Shown piece after piece: positions 1-11,575 of a stretch of DNA of 64,000 nucleotides. Made by a program: the position numbers and the translations under genes. The notes under the pieces are model-generated. The model was not told the origin of the DNA. It saw only the letters and a list, made by a program, of their open reading frames with translations, and ran no database searches. The first letter of the stretch is position 1. Every line of letters begins with the position of its first letter. The DNA is taken from assembly GCF_011075055.1 (NCBI RefSeq), contig NC_058152.1, forward strand, positions 5,394,001 through 5,458,000. The letters run 5' to 3'. This DNA is from Mangifera indica. Taxonomy: Eukaryota > Streptophyta > Magnoliopsida > Sapindales > Anacardiaceae.

Positions 1-19
1 GTTGAGTTTAGTATTGAGT

Positions 20-1985
20 TGTCTTCTAAGATAGCGTTTATTTCCAAAGCACCTCACAAAATGGCCTTGACCAAACTTCAAAAATTGAAGAAACAATTAC
101 AGAAGATTTTAAATAGTTATTTTATCAAATTGAGATAATCAACTTGGGGCATACCAATTTATTTGTGAAAAAGAATGATGGATGATAATAACGAGTTAAA
201 CAAGATAACATTCAAGAATAAACACCTGTTACTAAGAATTAATAATTTGTTTAACTAGTTAAAAGATGCCTTAGTGTTCTACAAGATTGACTTGAGGTAT
301 GGGTATCATTATGTCTGGGTAGTCGAGAGAGATATTTTGAAGATTGCATTTAGGACAAGTTACAAGTGTTATGAGTTTATGGTGATGCCCATTGGTTTAA
401 CAAATCTTCTAGCAATCTTCATGGATTTGATAAATAGAGTATTCTAAGATTGCCTTGATAAATTCATTGATAATATTTTGGTATGTTTTAACACTTAGGA
501 ACATGAGTAGCACTTGAGATTTGTATTATAGACATTGAGAGATAGACAGTTCTATGCCAAGTTTCCAAATGTGACTTTTGGTTGGATCAAGTGACATTCC
601 TTAGACATGTAATGTCAGCAGATGGTATCTTAGTGGACTTGAGTAAGGTTAAGACTATACTGGAATGGCAAAGGCCTAAGATAGCTACTAAGACAGCTAA
701 GGACTTAAGTAAGGTTTATGGAAGGTTTTGCTAAGTTGGCTCAGCCATTGATTAAGTTAACCATGAGTCATGTTCCCTTTAAATGGTTTGATTCATATAA
801 GGTGAGCTTCTAAGAACTTAAGAAAATATTGACTTTAACTATTTTTTTGGCGACTTTAACTCTTGTTTTGGCACTGTTGATTGAGGGTAAGGAATATAAC
901 TTGTACATAAATGCTTCTCACCGTGGTTTAGGAGTTGTGTTAATACAAAAGGGAAAAGTGATTGCTCATGCCTTTTGACAACTTAAGGATTATAAAATCG
1001 ATACCTTACTCATGATCTAGAATCAGTTGTAGTTATGCGTACCATGAAAATCTAGCAACATTATGTGTACACGAATCACAAGAGTCTAAAGTACTTTTTC
1101 ACTTAGAAAGAATTGAATATGAGACAGAGAATGTGGTTGGAGCTAGTTAAAGATTTTGACTGTGATATTGAATGCCACCTGGGAAAAGCTAATGTTATAG
1201 TTAATGCTTTAAGTAGAAAGGTAATATTGTCTCAAATTACTGCTTGTTGGGAGTTATAACAAGAATTAGTAAAGAAAAAATAAAATTGGTTATTGAGTTG
1301 ATAGTTGGTTTGTATACTCAGTCTATACTGGTAGAACAGTTCTATGTAGCTTAGCTGGTTGATGAATGGTGTGTTCAAACGAGCTAGAAAGTTATCAAGG
1401 GTACTAAGGCAAAGTTCAATGTGTTTAATGGTGTGTTAAGGTTACAAGGCTAGATTGTGTTCTAATGATAATAATTTAGATAGTAGAATCCTCACAAAAG
1501 CTTATAGTTCTATTTACAATGCCCATTCTGAGAGTGTAAAGATGCATTAAGACTTAAGAAAATCTTTTTAGTGGTCTAGCATGTAAAGTGTTAAGTATGT
1601 CAGTAGGTCAAGGCTGAACTTTAAAGGCCATTAGGTTTATTGCAACCTTTGAGTATTATTAAGTGAACATAAGAGTAGATTTCTATAGATTTTATTATTG
1701 GGTTGTCAAGGGCTAGAGGTGGATTTAATGTTTTGTATGTCATTGTGGACTGTTGGACCAAGTTGGCACACTTCATCCTGGTTAAAAATTCCACCAACAC
1801 TAATTAGTTAGGTCAATTATATGTCATAGATATTGTGAAACTCTATGGTGTGCTTAAGACAATATGTCGGATAGAGACACGAGGTTTATTTAGCTTTTTG
1901 GCAGAGTTAGTAGAGGTTTTTAGGTACAAGATTGACATTCAACACCACTTATCATCCTTAAACTGATAAGTAAATTAAAGGCATG
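20..1985 (+). pseudogene. Ty3/gypsy pol relic (reverse transcriptase, RNase H, integrase)
   Basis: This is a decayed gypsy polyprotein that would have copied and integrated an LTR retrotransposon. Reverse transcriptase is legible in pieces: a KIDLRYGYH block near 280-310, [12 protein letters not shown] at about 370-405, and FIDNILV at about 463-483, which is the place of the catalytic YxDD-like box. RNase H follows, with LYINASHRGLGVVLIQKGK near 900-957 and NMRQRMWLELVKDFDCDI near 1118-1170. Integrase runs from about 1500 (YSSIYNAHSESVKMH) through DFIIGLSRARGGFNVLYVIVD at about 1690-1750 to a TYHP-TD block near 1950-1975. Many in-frame stops and frameshifts break it, so no product is possible. 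The 5' side (gag, protease, 5' LTR) lies outside the window or is lost. Identity rests on motif order, and I am confident of class but not of lineage. Confidence 0.88.
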
Positions 1986-2454
1986 TTGTACGGACAAAAA
2001 GCAAACAACAATGTGAAAATCCTTGCTATTTTTCATTACTCTTTCACTTTTAGTCTCTCCTTAAGCTTAAACTTAAACACTTGGGAGACAACTTATGCTC
2101 AACTTGTATTTCCAGCCTTTGAAAGGCATTTAATACTAAAAAGTTTGTATCTCAAATATTTATAGGTGAAATCTTGATTTAACTATTGTTATGGTGAAAT
2201 TCTAATGAAACTACTTGTAAAGAGACATTTCAAGAGATGGTGGAACTTCAAAATGGTTTGCTTAAACAAATGGACATAAAAAGCTTACATGGGAAAGCTC
2301 TAAAACACTATAAACTGAGCTCTTTTAAACTCTACTATTTTATTTTAGCATCTATTAATTGTTGCTTATTTGTATTGATTGCTTGTGTATATTAAATTTA
2401 TTAAGAACCTATTCACCCCCTATAGGTTCATTTTATCCATTTAAAAGGGTTTTT
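1986..2454. other. unassigned junction between gypsy pol and LTR
   Basis: No protein motif is readable here. By order it should hold the integrase C-terminus and the polypurine tract of the upstream pol, but I could not recognise either. A short self-complementary stretch around CACCCCCTATAGG lies near 2412-2430. Confidence 0.3.
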
Positions 2455-3278
2455 CAATGATAATGCATTGACGCTAGGTGTTTTAACATATAGGATTCTT
2501 ATGCAGGCATTGGCAATATATCTTAACATTTGGGATGCTTATACGATATTGGGAGACACTCAAGGTCTTACTCCTCTTGTAATACAATATCCATAGACCG
2601 AAGTTTGATTGACAAATGTACTGGATGCACTTTGTATTTGACATCTAGGATATCACATGTTTTAACTAAGCATTCAAGATGTTGATATACATTATACAAT
2701 ATTTGTCATCCGAGATGACACCGTCATTAGAGAATGAGCATTGGGTATGAAAATAATTAGGATAGACATTCAAGATGTTGGAGAAACATCCAAAATACCA
2801 TATAAAGAATGGATATGGAACAACAATGAGAATTATGGTTATTAGTTATGTTGTGTGCAAGTTGTCAAGAGGTCACCTACTTATTGAGTGTGTTTCACTC
2901 ACTATGTTCCTTTTATGGTTTTACATCTAGGATTATGGAGTAGCAAGGTGACGAGAAAGCCACTAGGTTAGCTCAGGTTGTTGCATGAGCAAAGGAAATT
3001 TTGGTCATTTATCTTTGTGGACCTTATTATTTTATGTATTTGTGTTGGATTTGTTATATGCACTTGTTTCTAAGTAATTCCTTTTTTCAAACACACTATT
3101 ATGGATTAGGATTTTGTGATGTTGCTTTAACAATTACACTTTTAGGATCCTAAGGATTTATTGTATTGCCCTACAATTATTATTTGTTGTTTACTTTTTT
3201 TAAGGACAAAGTTTAAGCAAGTGCATCTTTTTGAGTGCATACTATGGATAGGGGATGTATCTAAAAACGAGTGTTACA
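2455..3278 (+). repeat. 3' part of gypsy LTR, main family
   Basis: This block aligns by eye with 43440-44200. Shared phrases include TTAACATTTGGGATGCTTAT against TTAACATTTAGGATGCTTGT, ATGACACYGYCATTA, and AGGTCACYTACTTAYTGAGT followed by ACTCAC. It ends at 3271-3278 with GTGTTACA, the inverted complement of the family's TGTAACAC start, preceded by ATGTATCTA as in the other copies. The 5' end of the LTR (TGTAACAC) is not found upstream, so this is a truncated copy, probably the 3' LTR of the pol relic before it. Confidence 0.7.
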
Positions 3279-4679
3279 AAAACTAAATTAAAATCTATCT
3301 AAGAACCTAATAACTAAACCCTAAATGTGTGCAATTTAGACACATATCATTGGCCATATTAAGAAGTGTATGTAAACTATGGTAGATCAATAGAGGTTTT
3401 ATCACTCTCGAGTATAAGAGTAAATATCTTTGCTATGACTACTTATGAAATCAACAATCAATTAAATATGTGGTCATAATGAGATTAAGTTGTTGCTAAA
3501 CCTAACACTATTTAGTCATTCTAATAGAAGTCAATTAATGCAAATTGAGGGTATTATGAGGTAAACATTACTTTTGTGTCTCAACCTTGAAAACACATTG
3601 ATTGATAAAATGAGTGAATTGTATGGTAATCGTACTATTAACATGTTATTTTCAATCACTGACACTTTGTTATTTGAATAGCCAAGATGTCTTATTATTA
3701 ATCAATCTTGGTCTACATGTAAATGGCTAAGAAATTATAGATGCTTCACAAATTCACTGACAACCAACATAATAGAGATCATACAGGTTACAAATAAAAG
3801 GGGGTAGATCATGAAAACTAGAGAATTTGGGTTAGATGAAGTGAATCATGTCTAAACTTTGAGACAATGATATTAAGCTCTATAAGATTGTTGGAATTAA
3901 GTTTGGCTATGTCTACGTAAGAGAACAAACTTAAATAACCCATAAATAGAAGGGCTAGGGTGAAATAATGAAGAGTTTAACTTATCTAGATAAGGATATT
4001 TGACTATTCGATAAGTGTGAGGTCATTATGAATAAGTGTTCTTGTCATAGGAACAACTAGTTCTTATCCTTATTTAACCTTATCCAATGTCTTGTCATAT
4101 ATCTTAAACATTAATCAAGGAATTAATGTTGATTGATACGGTATTACATCAACGATTGCGCATGCCTTAGGAATGGTTATTCGAATTATGTGTCATACAA
4201 TTGTCCTAGTTGTATCATGTGTGTAACATGCATTCCACCTCTTACAACTCCCATTCATGAGTCTACATATAAATAGATTGTATTGCAAATTGTAGACTTT
4301 TTATTTTTCATTCCATAATTCTCACATAAGTTTTATCTTTATTAAAGATTCTAGTAGACCTTTAGTGTCCTCCTTCTCATCTCTTCATCATGTGTTCCTT
4401 GTGTGGATTACCTCGACAAGATCCTATATTGGATTAGAGAGCAATACACTCATCATATCTTTATTAAGGACAAAGAAGCCTCCAAACTTCTTGCGGATGC
4501 ATGTGATGCATATTAATGTCCCATAATATGATCCTGGTTAACATTGTGGATGAATATCATCTTTTTTTTAAATTCTAATAAATAATTTGATATTTTGAGT
4601 CCATAATTAAAAGAAGCACTGTTATCACTTCCTCATCAAAGCCTTTTTTAAAATTTTTCTCCTTTATAGTTTTATTCAT
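3279..4679. other. no gene seen; possible copia 5' region
   Basis: AT-rich DNA without coding motifs. A TATA-like ACATATAAATAG lies near 4267, and the stretch directly precedes a + strand copia relic, so part of it may be that element's 5' LTR and leader. I found no LTR ends or primer-binding site to prove this. Confidence 0.3.
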
Positions 4680-6412
4680 GATTATTCAATTATCTGTTAA
4701 TTTTGGTCCAAATCTACCTAATTTTCTAGTACTACTGGCTAAAACCCTATGGTTTTTCCAAAGCTCCCAACCTCTGCGAGGTTCCACTGGTTCTCTTGAA
4801 TCACTACTAGCTACTTCATTGTCTCCTTCAATAGCTAGTTCTTTACAATCCTTATTAAGAGCACAACAAATCTTTACTTTCACCTGTTCACCTGCATCAC
4901 CATCAATCACTCCATCTTGCTCGTGAATTATACTTTTTATTTGTCTAAGACACTACCACTCCATCCAAAGTTCCATAGTATAAATGTTATAATTGTCTCC
5001 TTACCTCATTTGCTTCCCTATGCTTCTACTAAGAATCTAGTTCATGTATCACATGAGCTTCAAATTTTAAATAAGTAAAATATTTCCCTCATTGGTTCCA
5101 TACAATAAGTGAAGAATATGATGCTCTCATGAAATATAACACCAAGGTTATATTTTTTATTAACTCCCATATGTATCATCTTATTAAGGCCATCTATAGC
5201 CTTAAACAAGCTTTTCTTGTGTAGTACAACAAATTGTACTCGTTTTCTACTTGATTATGGGTTTGTGAATAGTCAATCTAACTCTTCCCTGTTCATCCAT
5301 CACTTATCCATTCCTAATTGTGATTTTGCTTGATTAAGTGGAAGCTTTGGTTGTGATTGGTTTTGATCTGTTGATCTTTATAGACTGTGTATCTCTTTTG
5401 TGTTCTTCCTTTGCTTGTCCGAACATGGGTTCACTTAGTTTTTTCTTAAAATGGAAGTTGTTCACTAACCTACCATTTTGTACATTTCTCAAAATTGCTA
5501 CATGGTGGATCATCTATGATATTTCCAACTTGACACTTGTGCTCCATATGTCATGCCTTTTGTATAGTCTAAGATGTCACAATCCACTGATGATGAACCA
5601 TTTATTGTTCCACATTTCTCAAAATTGCTACATGGTAGATCATTTATGATGCTTTTAACTTGACATGTGTGATCCCTATGTCATGCCTTTTATTTAATCC
5701 AAGATATCACAATCCATTAACGATGACCCATTTACTGATTCCATACTCTATCGTAACATGGTTGGTGGTCTTCAATATTTTAATCTCACTAGGCTTGATA
5801 TTGCATTTATTGTGAACCATGCTACTTAGTAATTATCTGCTTTTCATCGAGACAAGCATTTTGTCAAAAGCGTTTTTTGATATCTCAAATGAAACATGTT
5901 TAATGAAGTCACCTTTCAACGTAACTTTGGTTTTCTAGCTTATTCTAATGATGATTGCACTATCAGTGTTTCTACTTAATGATCAATCACTAACATTTGT
6001 GTTTCTCTTTGTTGGAACATTGTTTATTGGATTGCTAAGAAGCAAATTGTAATGTCTCGCTCTAGTGTGGAGTATGAGTATCATACCTTTGCTCATGTTG
6101 TTATTGATGTTTGGTGGTTCTATTATTTTTTGTATGAGCTCGACATTCCTCTCCACTATTCTTTGCTACTACTCTGACAAATAGCCCGCTCTCCATATAG
6201 CCATCAATCCAACCTTTTATGTTTAATCAGTCGTATCAACACTGATCTTCACTTCATTTGTAAGTTAGTTGCCTCAGGACTTTTTGTCTTCTACATGGGG
6301 CTATGGTCTTTCAACTTGCAGAGATTTTCATCAAGGATTTGTCTAGTGAGTGCTTCAATCATTGTGTCTGTAATTGCAACTTTGTAAACTGTCGTAACAA
6401 TATGCAGGGGAG
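4680..6412 (+). pseudogene. Ty1/copia pol relic (reverse transcriptase and RNase H)
   Basis: A decayed copia polyprotein. Order and motifs fit: EEYDAL near 5112, KAIYSLKQA at about 5188 (copia AxYGLKQAPR), then DYGFVNSQSNSSLFIHH at about 5253-5303. Downstream is DDPFTDSILYRNMVGGLQYF at about 5723, the copia DPTLYRSVVGALQYL block. An RNase H region follows, with WIAKKQIVMSRSSVEYEYH at about 6030-6090, and then the INTDLHF block of the polyprotein end near 6236-6260. The catalytic YVDD segment is not readable because an internal duplication (5482-5741) and local decay replace it. Stops and frameshifts are frequent, and open stretches such as 5338-5649 are chance or duplicated frames rather than genes. 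The gag and integrase parts are not recognisable upstream. Confidence 0.85.
5482..5741 (+). repeat. tandem duplication, 2 x 130 bp, inside the copia relic
   Basis: Two adjacent copies begin ACATTTCTCAAAATTGCTAC at 5482 and 5612 and both end near GATGAxCCATTTA. They differ by scattered substitutions, so the duplication is old. It interrupts the reverse transcriptase region between the SLFIHH and DDPFTD blocks. Confidence 0.8.
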
Positions 6413-6640
6413 TGTTGAATGAATATTACAATTTCCTTTGTTGATTATAAGCTTTCTATTCTTAATTACATGTTCTTTACTTATTTAGTTGTGATTAGTT
6501 TCTTCCTTACAATTCGTATTCTTTTTTACAGTATACTATAATCGTATAAATTGTACAATTCACTCATAATGAATTATTCAGTTTTATTAACAATTCTTCG
6601 TTTATAGGGGAGATTAGTTTTGAAAATCACAACATAATGA
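6413..6640 (+). repeat. copia 3' LTR start after polypurine tract
   Basis: A purine run (GCAGGGGAG, 6404-6412) is followed by TGTTGAATGA at 6413, the normal start of many copia LTRs, directly after the end of the copia pol relic. The 3' end of the LTR is unclear. A CAACA near 6630 is a candidate but I have no second LTR to compare. Confidence 0.5.
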
Positions 6641-8044
6641 GATGAGGGAAGGGGGCTGTGATGAAGAAATAAACAAAACAAAAGCAAAATTAGTTATAAT
6701 GAAATAGATAAGAAAAATAATATAAAGTTTTTGGGACTATTATCAGTTAGCAGATAAGTGTGGCATTGTTCTGATTTGTGGTATGTCTCATATAAGCGGG
6801 CTAGTGGCAGCTTAAGGTGTGGTTTAATTTTTATTGTTAAATTCTTTTATTTCTTGTGTGAGGAACTTTGGAATTGTATGGTTTATCAGATACACATACT
6901 AAAAATATATTACATACAACATATACTTTCAATCTATGGTCACTATAGAAATAAAGTTTTTTAGAGTATTTCCAGTATTTGCTGTCATTATTGTTCATAC
7001 TGCGTTATGGTCACTTGGGGTGGTGAAATCCTAGAATTTTGCTGTTAGGTAGTTCTACATGCATAGAATTAATGATATTGATATTTTTATGTATATGAGT
7101 TATATTTAAGAAGATTACAAAAAGTTTCTTTCATGGATTGATTGCTACTAACATCAATAGAACATATATACCTCTAACATGCTTCTTGTGAATCGCATCA
7201 CTGTATTTTAATGAGTCTTATCACTATATAAAGAGGGCTCATTGTTTGATTCGCTTCTTATTTTAAACATTTTTACAACATTTTGCAAGATAGAATATGA
7301 TACTGCTTGGCGGAGGTAAGAATACACATCCTCCCGTCTACAGTTACATTTTTTGGGAGCTGAAAATTGCCAAAGTTTGCTGATATGATTCTTATAATCT
7401 CCTAGAAGTGAAATTTTGATGGATAATCGGATTTCATTTCACAAAATGTTTGAAGTTCAGGACCTTAGATACACTGCAAAGTCCTGCTTAAATCTCGAAT
7501 GAATTTTTCATCAGTTTTTCTCAAATGCCATGTTCCTCAAAATTTCTTTCAAGTAGTTATTGTAGATAACAGGTGAAGAATTTCTTTCATAATTTCCAGT
7601 TTTGACATTTTTTGTTTTGAATGCTTTGATTTAATTTAGTACTTAAGTTTGGGATATGAGATTGTTGTATCTCATGGAGAATTGGTTATATCCTTAACTA
7701 TCTTCTGGGAACTTATGATAGCTGCACTTTATTATGCAATAACCATACATATTGAAACGAACTCTGGCCATCATTAGTTTGTTTTATCTGATCCTATAAT
7801 TTGAAACTATTAATATAATGGAGTTGGGTTGTCAGAATTATAAGCATTTCTTTCTTATAAACTTTTCAAAAGTAGATTTAAATTATGATATTAGAAATTT
7901 ACTACTTTAGCTTGTGAATATTGATTGTGCTTTAAAATGCTACAAGGATGTCTACCATGGGTGATGTGCCTTTTCCATTGCATGTGTCCTTTTATGCTAC
8001 TTTTTTTTTTTTTTTGTTCCGGTCATGATGATAGTAATAACAAT
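6641..8044. other. no gene seen; AT-rich DNA upstream of SHMT relic
   Basis: No transposon motif or convincing exon is readable. A poly-T run lies at about 8003-8016 just before the SHMT relic. Any further SHMT exons that once lay here are no longer recognisable by eye. Confidence 0.3.
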
Positions 8045-8297
8045 TATGATTTTGAGGAGAACATAAACTTTGTTGTCCATCCATCATTCAAGGGGGTTCT
8101 CACAATAATCACATTGCTGCTCTTGCCATAGCCTTGAAACATGTGTCAACACCAGAGGACAAAGCATATATGCAGCAGGTGAATGAAAATGCCCTAGCCC
8201 TAGCATCTGCTTTATTGAGAAGAAAATGCAAATTGGTGACTGGGGGCGGTGACAACCATTTGTTGATGTGGGATCTGACTACGTGAGACTTGGAGAG
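8045..8297 (+). pseudogene. serine hydroxymethyltransferase exon relic (plastid-type)
   Basis: SHMT interconverts serine and glycine with tetrahydrofolate using pyridoxal phosphate. This stretch encodes YDFEENINFVVHPSFKG, then after a one-base loss in the GGGGG run at about 8092-8096 continues as HNNHIAALAIALKHVSTPED, KAYMQQVNENALALASALLR, and finally VTGGGDNHLLMWDLTT. Plant SHMTs have FPSLQGGPHNNHIAALAIAL and VTGGTDNHLLLWDL at this place. The AALLRRKC wording is, from memory, closest to the plastid isoform. A TGA stop follows DLTT, and a GT is present at 8298 where an exon would end. The catalytic lysine region and substrate domains are missing. It is a single-exon relic, not a gene. A Mutator-like element sits 336 bp downstream. 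Confidence 0.82.
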
Positions 8298-8950
8298 GTA
8301 TACTAATTTGAACCTTTTTCTCCTGTTCTTATAATACTTCCTATATTAATTTGCCTTTTGCAAGAGAATAGATGTTTGTATCTCAAGACTTTGTTACATC
8401 ATGGTTATGCATCGATCTATTTATACTGGTTCAGTAATTAGAGCATTGTGCTAGTTCCTCTTTGCTGATGATTAACACTTAATTAACACTGCTTTCAACG
8501 ATATTTACTTAAAAATTTTGGACATGCTAATTAAGTGATTACTTTGTAAATATGCTATGATCTTTACTTAATTACATGACAATGCTATCTGCTTCCTCAA
8601 GGATTTCTTGCTAATGTCTAGTACTCCGATAAAGGGAAATTATCAAAAATGGCTAAAATACCCTCCCACTAAGCAAAAATGCCCAAAATCACTATTTTCA
8701 AACGAAAATACCCAAATTTACTATTCCTAAACAAAAATGCCCATGACTTTTTCTAAAATACCAAAATTACCCTTCCCTTCATTTATATAAACCTTCTCAC
8801 TCACTAGAAGGGGTTAAATGAAATTTTATTAAAATATGAGAGTATTGTGATATTAAACATTATAAGAGCATTATAAATTTCTCAATGAAATTTTAGGAAT
8901 AGATAATTGAGGGGTCAAACGAAATATTATTAAAATTTAGGGGGCATTTT

Positions 8951-9655
8951 GATATATCGACTCGTATTTTTCAGATCTCCGAAGAATTTTTCGATTATTG
9001 CTATTCTAGGGTTTTTCAACTTTTAGAATTCAAATTTCAGTTTCGTTTTTTCGAATTTCACAGTTTTACGAGATATCGACTCGTATTTTTCAGATTTCCG
9101 AAGAATTTTTCGATTGTTACCATTCTAGGGTTTTTCAACTTTTAGAATTCGAATTTCAATTTCGTTTTTTCGAATTTCACCGTTTTACGATATATCGACT
9201 CGTATTTTTCAGATTTCTGAAGAATTTTTCGATTGTTGTCGTTCTAGGGTTTTTCAACTTTTAGAATTCGAATTTCAATTCTGTTTTTTCAAATTTCACC
9301 ATTTTACGATATATCGACTCGTATTTTTCAAATTTCTGAAGAATTTTTCGATTGTTACCATTCTAGGGTTTTTCAACTTTTAGAATTCGAATTTCAGTTC
9401 TGTTTTTTTGAATTTCACCATTTTACGATAGATCGACTCGTATTTTTTAGATTTCTGAAGAATTTTTTGATTGTTGCCATTCTAGGGTTTTTCAATTTTT
9501 AGAATTCGAATTTCAGTCTCGTTTTTTCAAATTTCACCGTTTTACGATCAATTGACTCGTATTTTTCAGATTTCCAAAGAATTTTTCGATTATTACCATT
9601 CTAGGGTTTTTCAACTTTTAGAATTCTAATTTCACCATTTTACGATACATCACTC
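8951..9655 (+). repeat. left 119-bp tandem array of the MULE (about 6 units)
   Basis: The motif CTAGGGTTTTTCAA recurs at 9006, 9125, 9244, 9363, 9482 and 9601, a constant step of 119 bp. The motif CGACTCG recurs at 8958, 9077, 9196, 9315 and 9434 with the same step. Units are about 90% alike. The last is cut short near 9655 where unique core DNA begins. Confidence 0.93.
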
Positions 9656-9860
9656 AAATCACATATAGAATGAAATCAAATACATATCTATAGATAATGA
9701 CAGATAAAGTACATTGTACGCATACGTACATACAATAAATATATACATACGAACATATGAAGAACGATAAACAAACACCGGGGTAACTAAATATACATTC
9801 GTGAGCTACTTGATACAGTGAAAATACAATTGCGATGCTAAACGTCAACGCATAGAGGTA

Positions 9861-10091
9861 GACGACTCTCGGGGAAAATCGTAGCTCAGTGACAACGCCA
9901 AACACTCAAAAAAACGTAACATAAATACACCATAGTCAACGAAGGAGATACCCGAAACATGTCCTCTTAAATAATCGAAGCTGATCCGGGTTCAATGTAG
10001 AAGTAATCCTAGATAATACGCTGCACTATGCATGACATATCGCATTTGGCCGAAAGTGTCTGGACTCATCGGGGATTCGCAGCTTGCCATC
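9861..10091 (-). pseudogene. DUF1985 (Ulp1-associated) protein relic in MULE core
   Basis: On the minus strand, one reading frame gives DGKLRIPDESRHFRPNAICH, a stop, then CSVLSRITSTLNPDQLRLFK continuing RTCFGYLL, then after two stops FGVVTELRFSP. The blocks LNPDQLRLFKRTCFGYLL and F-VVTxLRFSP resemble the start and middle of the plant DUF1985 domain (LxPxQLxLFxxTCFGxLL ... EFALVTGLRF), which often precedes Ulp1-type SUMO protease domains carried by plant MULEs. The segment between them is shortened and stops are present, so it is non-functional. No catalytic His-Asp-Cys protease domain is seen. The family call is from memory of the motif. The frame and its location between the two arrays are seen directly. 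Confidence 0.5.
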
Positions 10092-10229
10092 AACCTGTTT
10101 TCTTTTGTGAGAATTATCCTACACAAATTTTAAAAATTCGTTAGACATTCAAAAAAACAAATTTGTAAACAAATGTATTCGTGGAAAAAACATAAAAAGA
10201 AGAAAAATACGAAATAATCAAAAAGGAAA

Positions 10230-11575
10230 TGACAAAACTTAACAAATAAGATTGTTCAAATTCTAGACGTTGAAATACCTCAAAATGTCAATAATTGAAA
10301 AATTGATTGAAATCTAGAAAATACGAGTCGATATAGACAAAAACGGTGAAATACGGAAAAACTTCATTGAAATGTGATTTCTATAAGTTGAAATACCATA
10401 GAATGTTAACAATAAACAAATCGACCAAAAATAAGAAAATATGAGTTGATATATCCTGAAATGATGAGAATCGAAAAAACGGAATTGAAATTCGAATTCT
10501 AAAAGTTGAAATACCCTAGAATGACAACAATCAAAAAATTCTTCGAAAATCTGAAAAATATGAGTCGATATATCGTAAAACGGTGAAATTCGAAAAAACG
10601 GAACTTAAATTCGAATTCTAAAAATTGAAAAACCCTAGAATGGCAATAATCGAAAAATTCTTCGGAAATCTAAAAAATACGGGTAGATCTATCGTAAAAC
10701 GGTGAAATTCAAAAAAACGAAACTGAAATTCGAATTCTAAAAGTTGAAAAACCCTAGAATGGCAACAATCGAAAAATTCTTCGGAAATCTGAAAAATACG
10801 AGTCGATATATCCTGAAATGATAAAATTCGAAAAAATGAAACTGAAATTCAAATTCTAAAAGTTGAAAAACCCTAGAATGACAACATTAGAAAAATTCTT
10901 CAGAAATCTGAAAAATACGAGTCGATATATCGTAAAACGGTGAAATTTGAAAAAACGAAACTGAAATTCGAATTCTAAAAGTTGAAAAACCCTAGAATGA
11001 TAACAATCGAAAAATTCTTCGGAAATCTAAAAAATACGAGTCAATATATCGTAAAACGATGAAATTCAAAAAAACGAAACTGAAATTCGAATTCTAAAAG
11101 TTGAAAAACCCTAAAATGACAATAATCGAAAAATTATTCGGAAATCTAAAAAATACGAGTCAATATATCGTAAAACGATGAAATTCAAAAAAACGGAACT
11201 GAAATTCGAATTCTAAAAGTTGAAAAACCCTAGAATGACAACAATCGAAAAATTCTTCAAAAATTTGAAAAATAGGAGTCGATATATCGTAAAATGGTGA
11301 AATTTGAAAAAACGGAACTGAAATTCGAATTCTAAAAGTTGAAAAACCCAAGAATGGCAACAATCGAAAAATTCTTCAGAAATCTAAAAAATACGAGTCG
11401 ATCTATCATAAAACGGTGAAATTCGAAAAAACGGAACTGAAATTCGAATTCTAAAAGTTGAAAAACCCTAGAATGACAACAATCGATAAATTCTTCGGAA
11501 ATCTGAAAAATATGAGTCGATCTATCATAAAACGGTGAAATTCGAAAAAACGGAATTGAAATTCAAAAACACGAA
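10230..11575 (-). repeat. right 119-bp tandem array of the MULE (about 11 units, inverted)
   Basis: This is the reverse complement of the left array. The ACCCTAG core starts its CCC at 10514, 10633, 10752, 10871, 10990, 11109, 11228, 11347 and 11466, always 119 bp apart. Two more degenerate units are centred near 10278 and 10396, also in register. Most units read GAAAAACCCTAGAATGRCAA. Units decay toward the core side and stop sharply near 11575. Confidence 0.93.
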
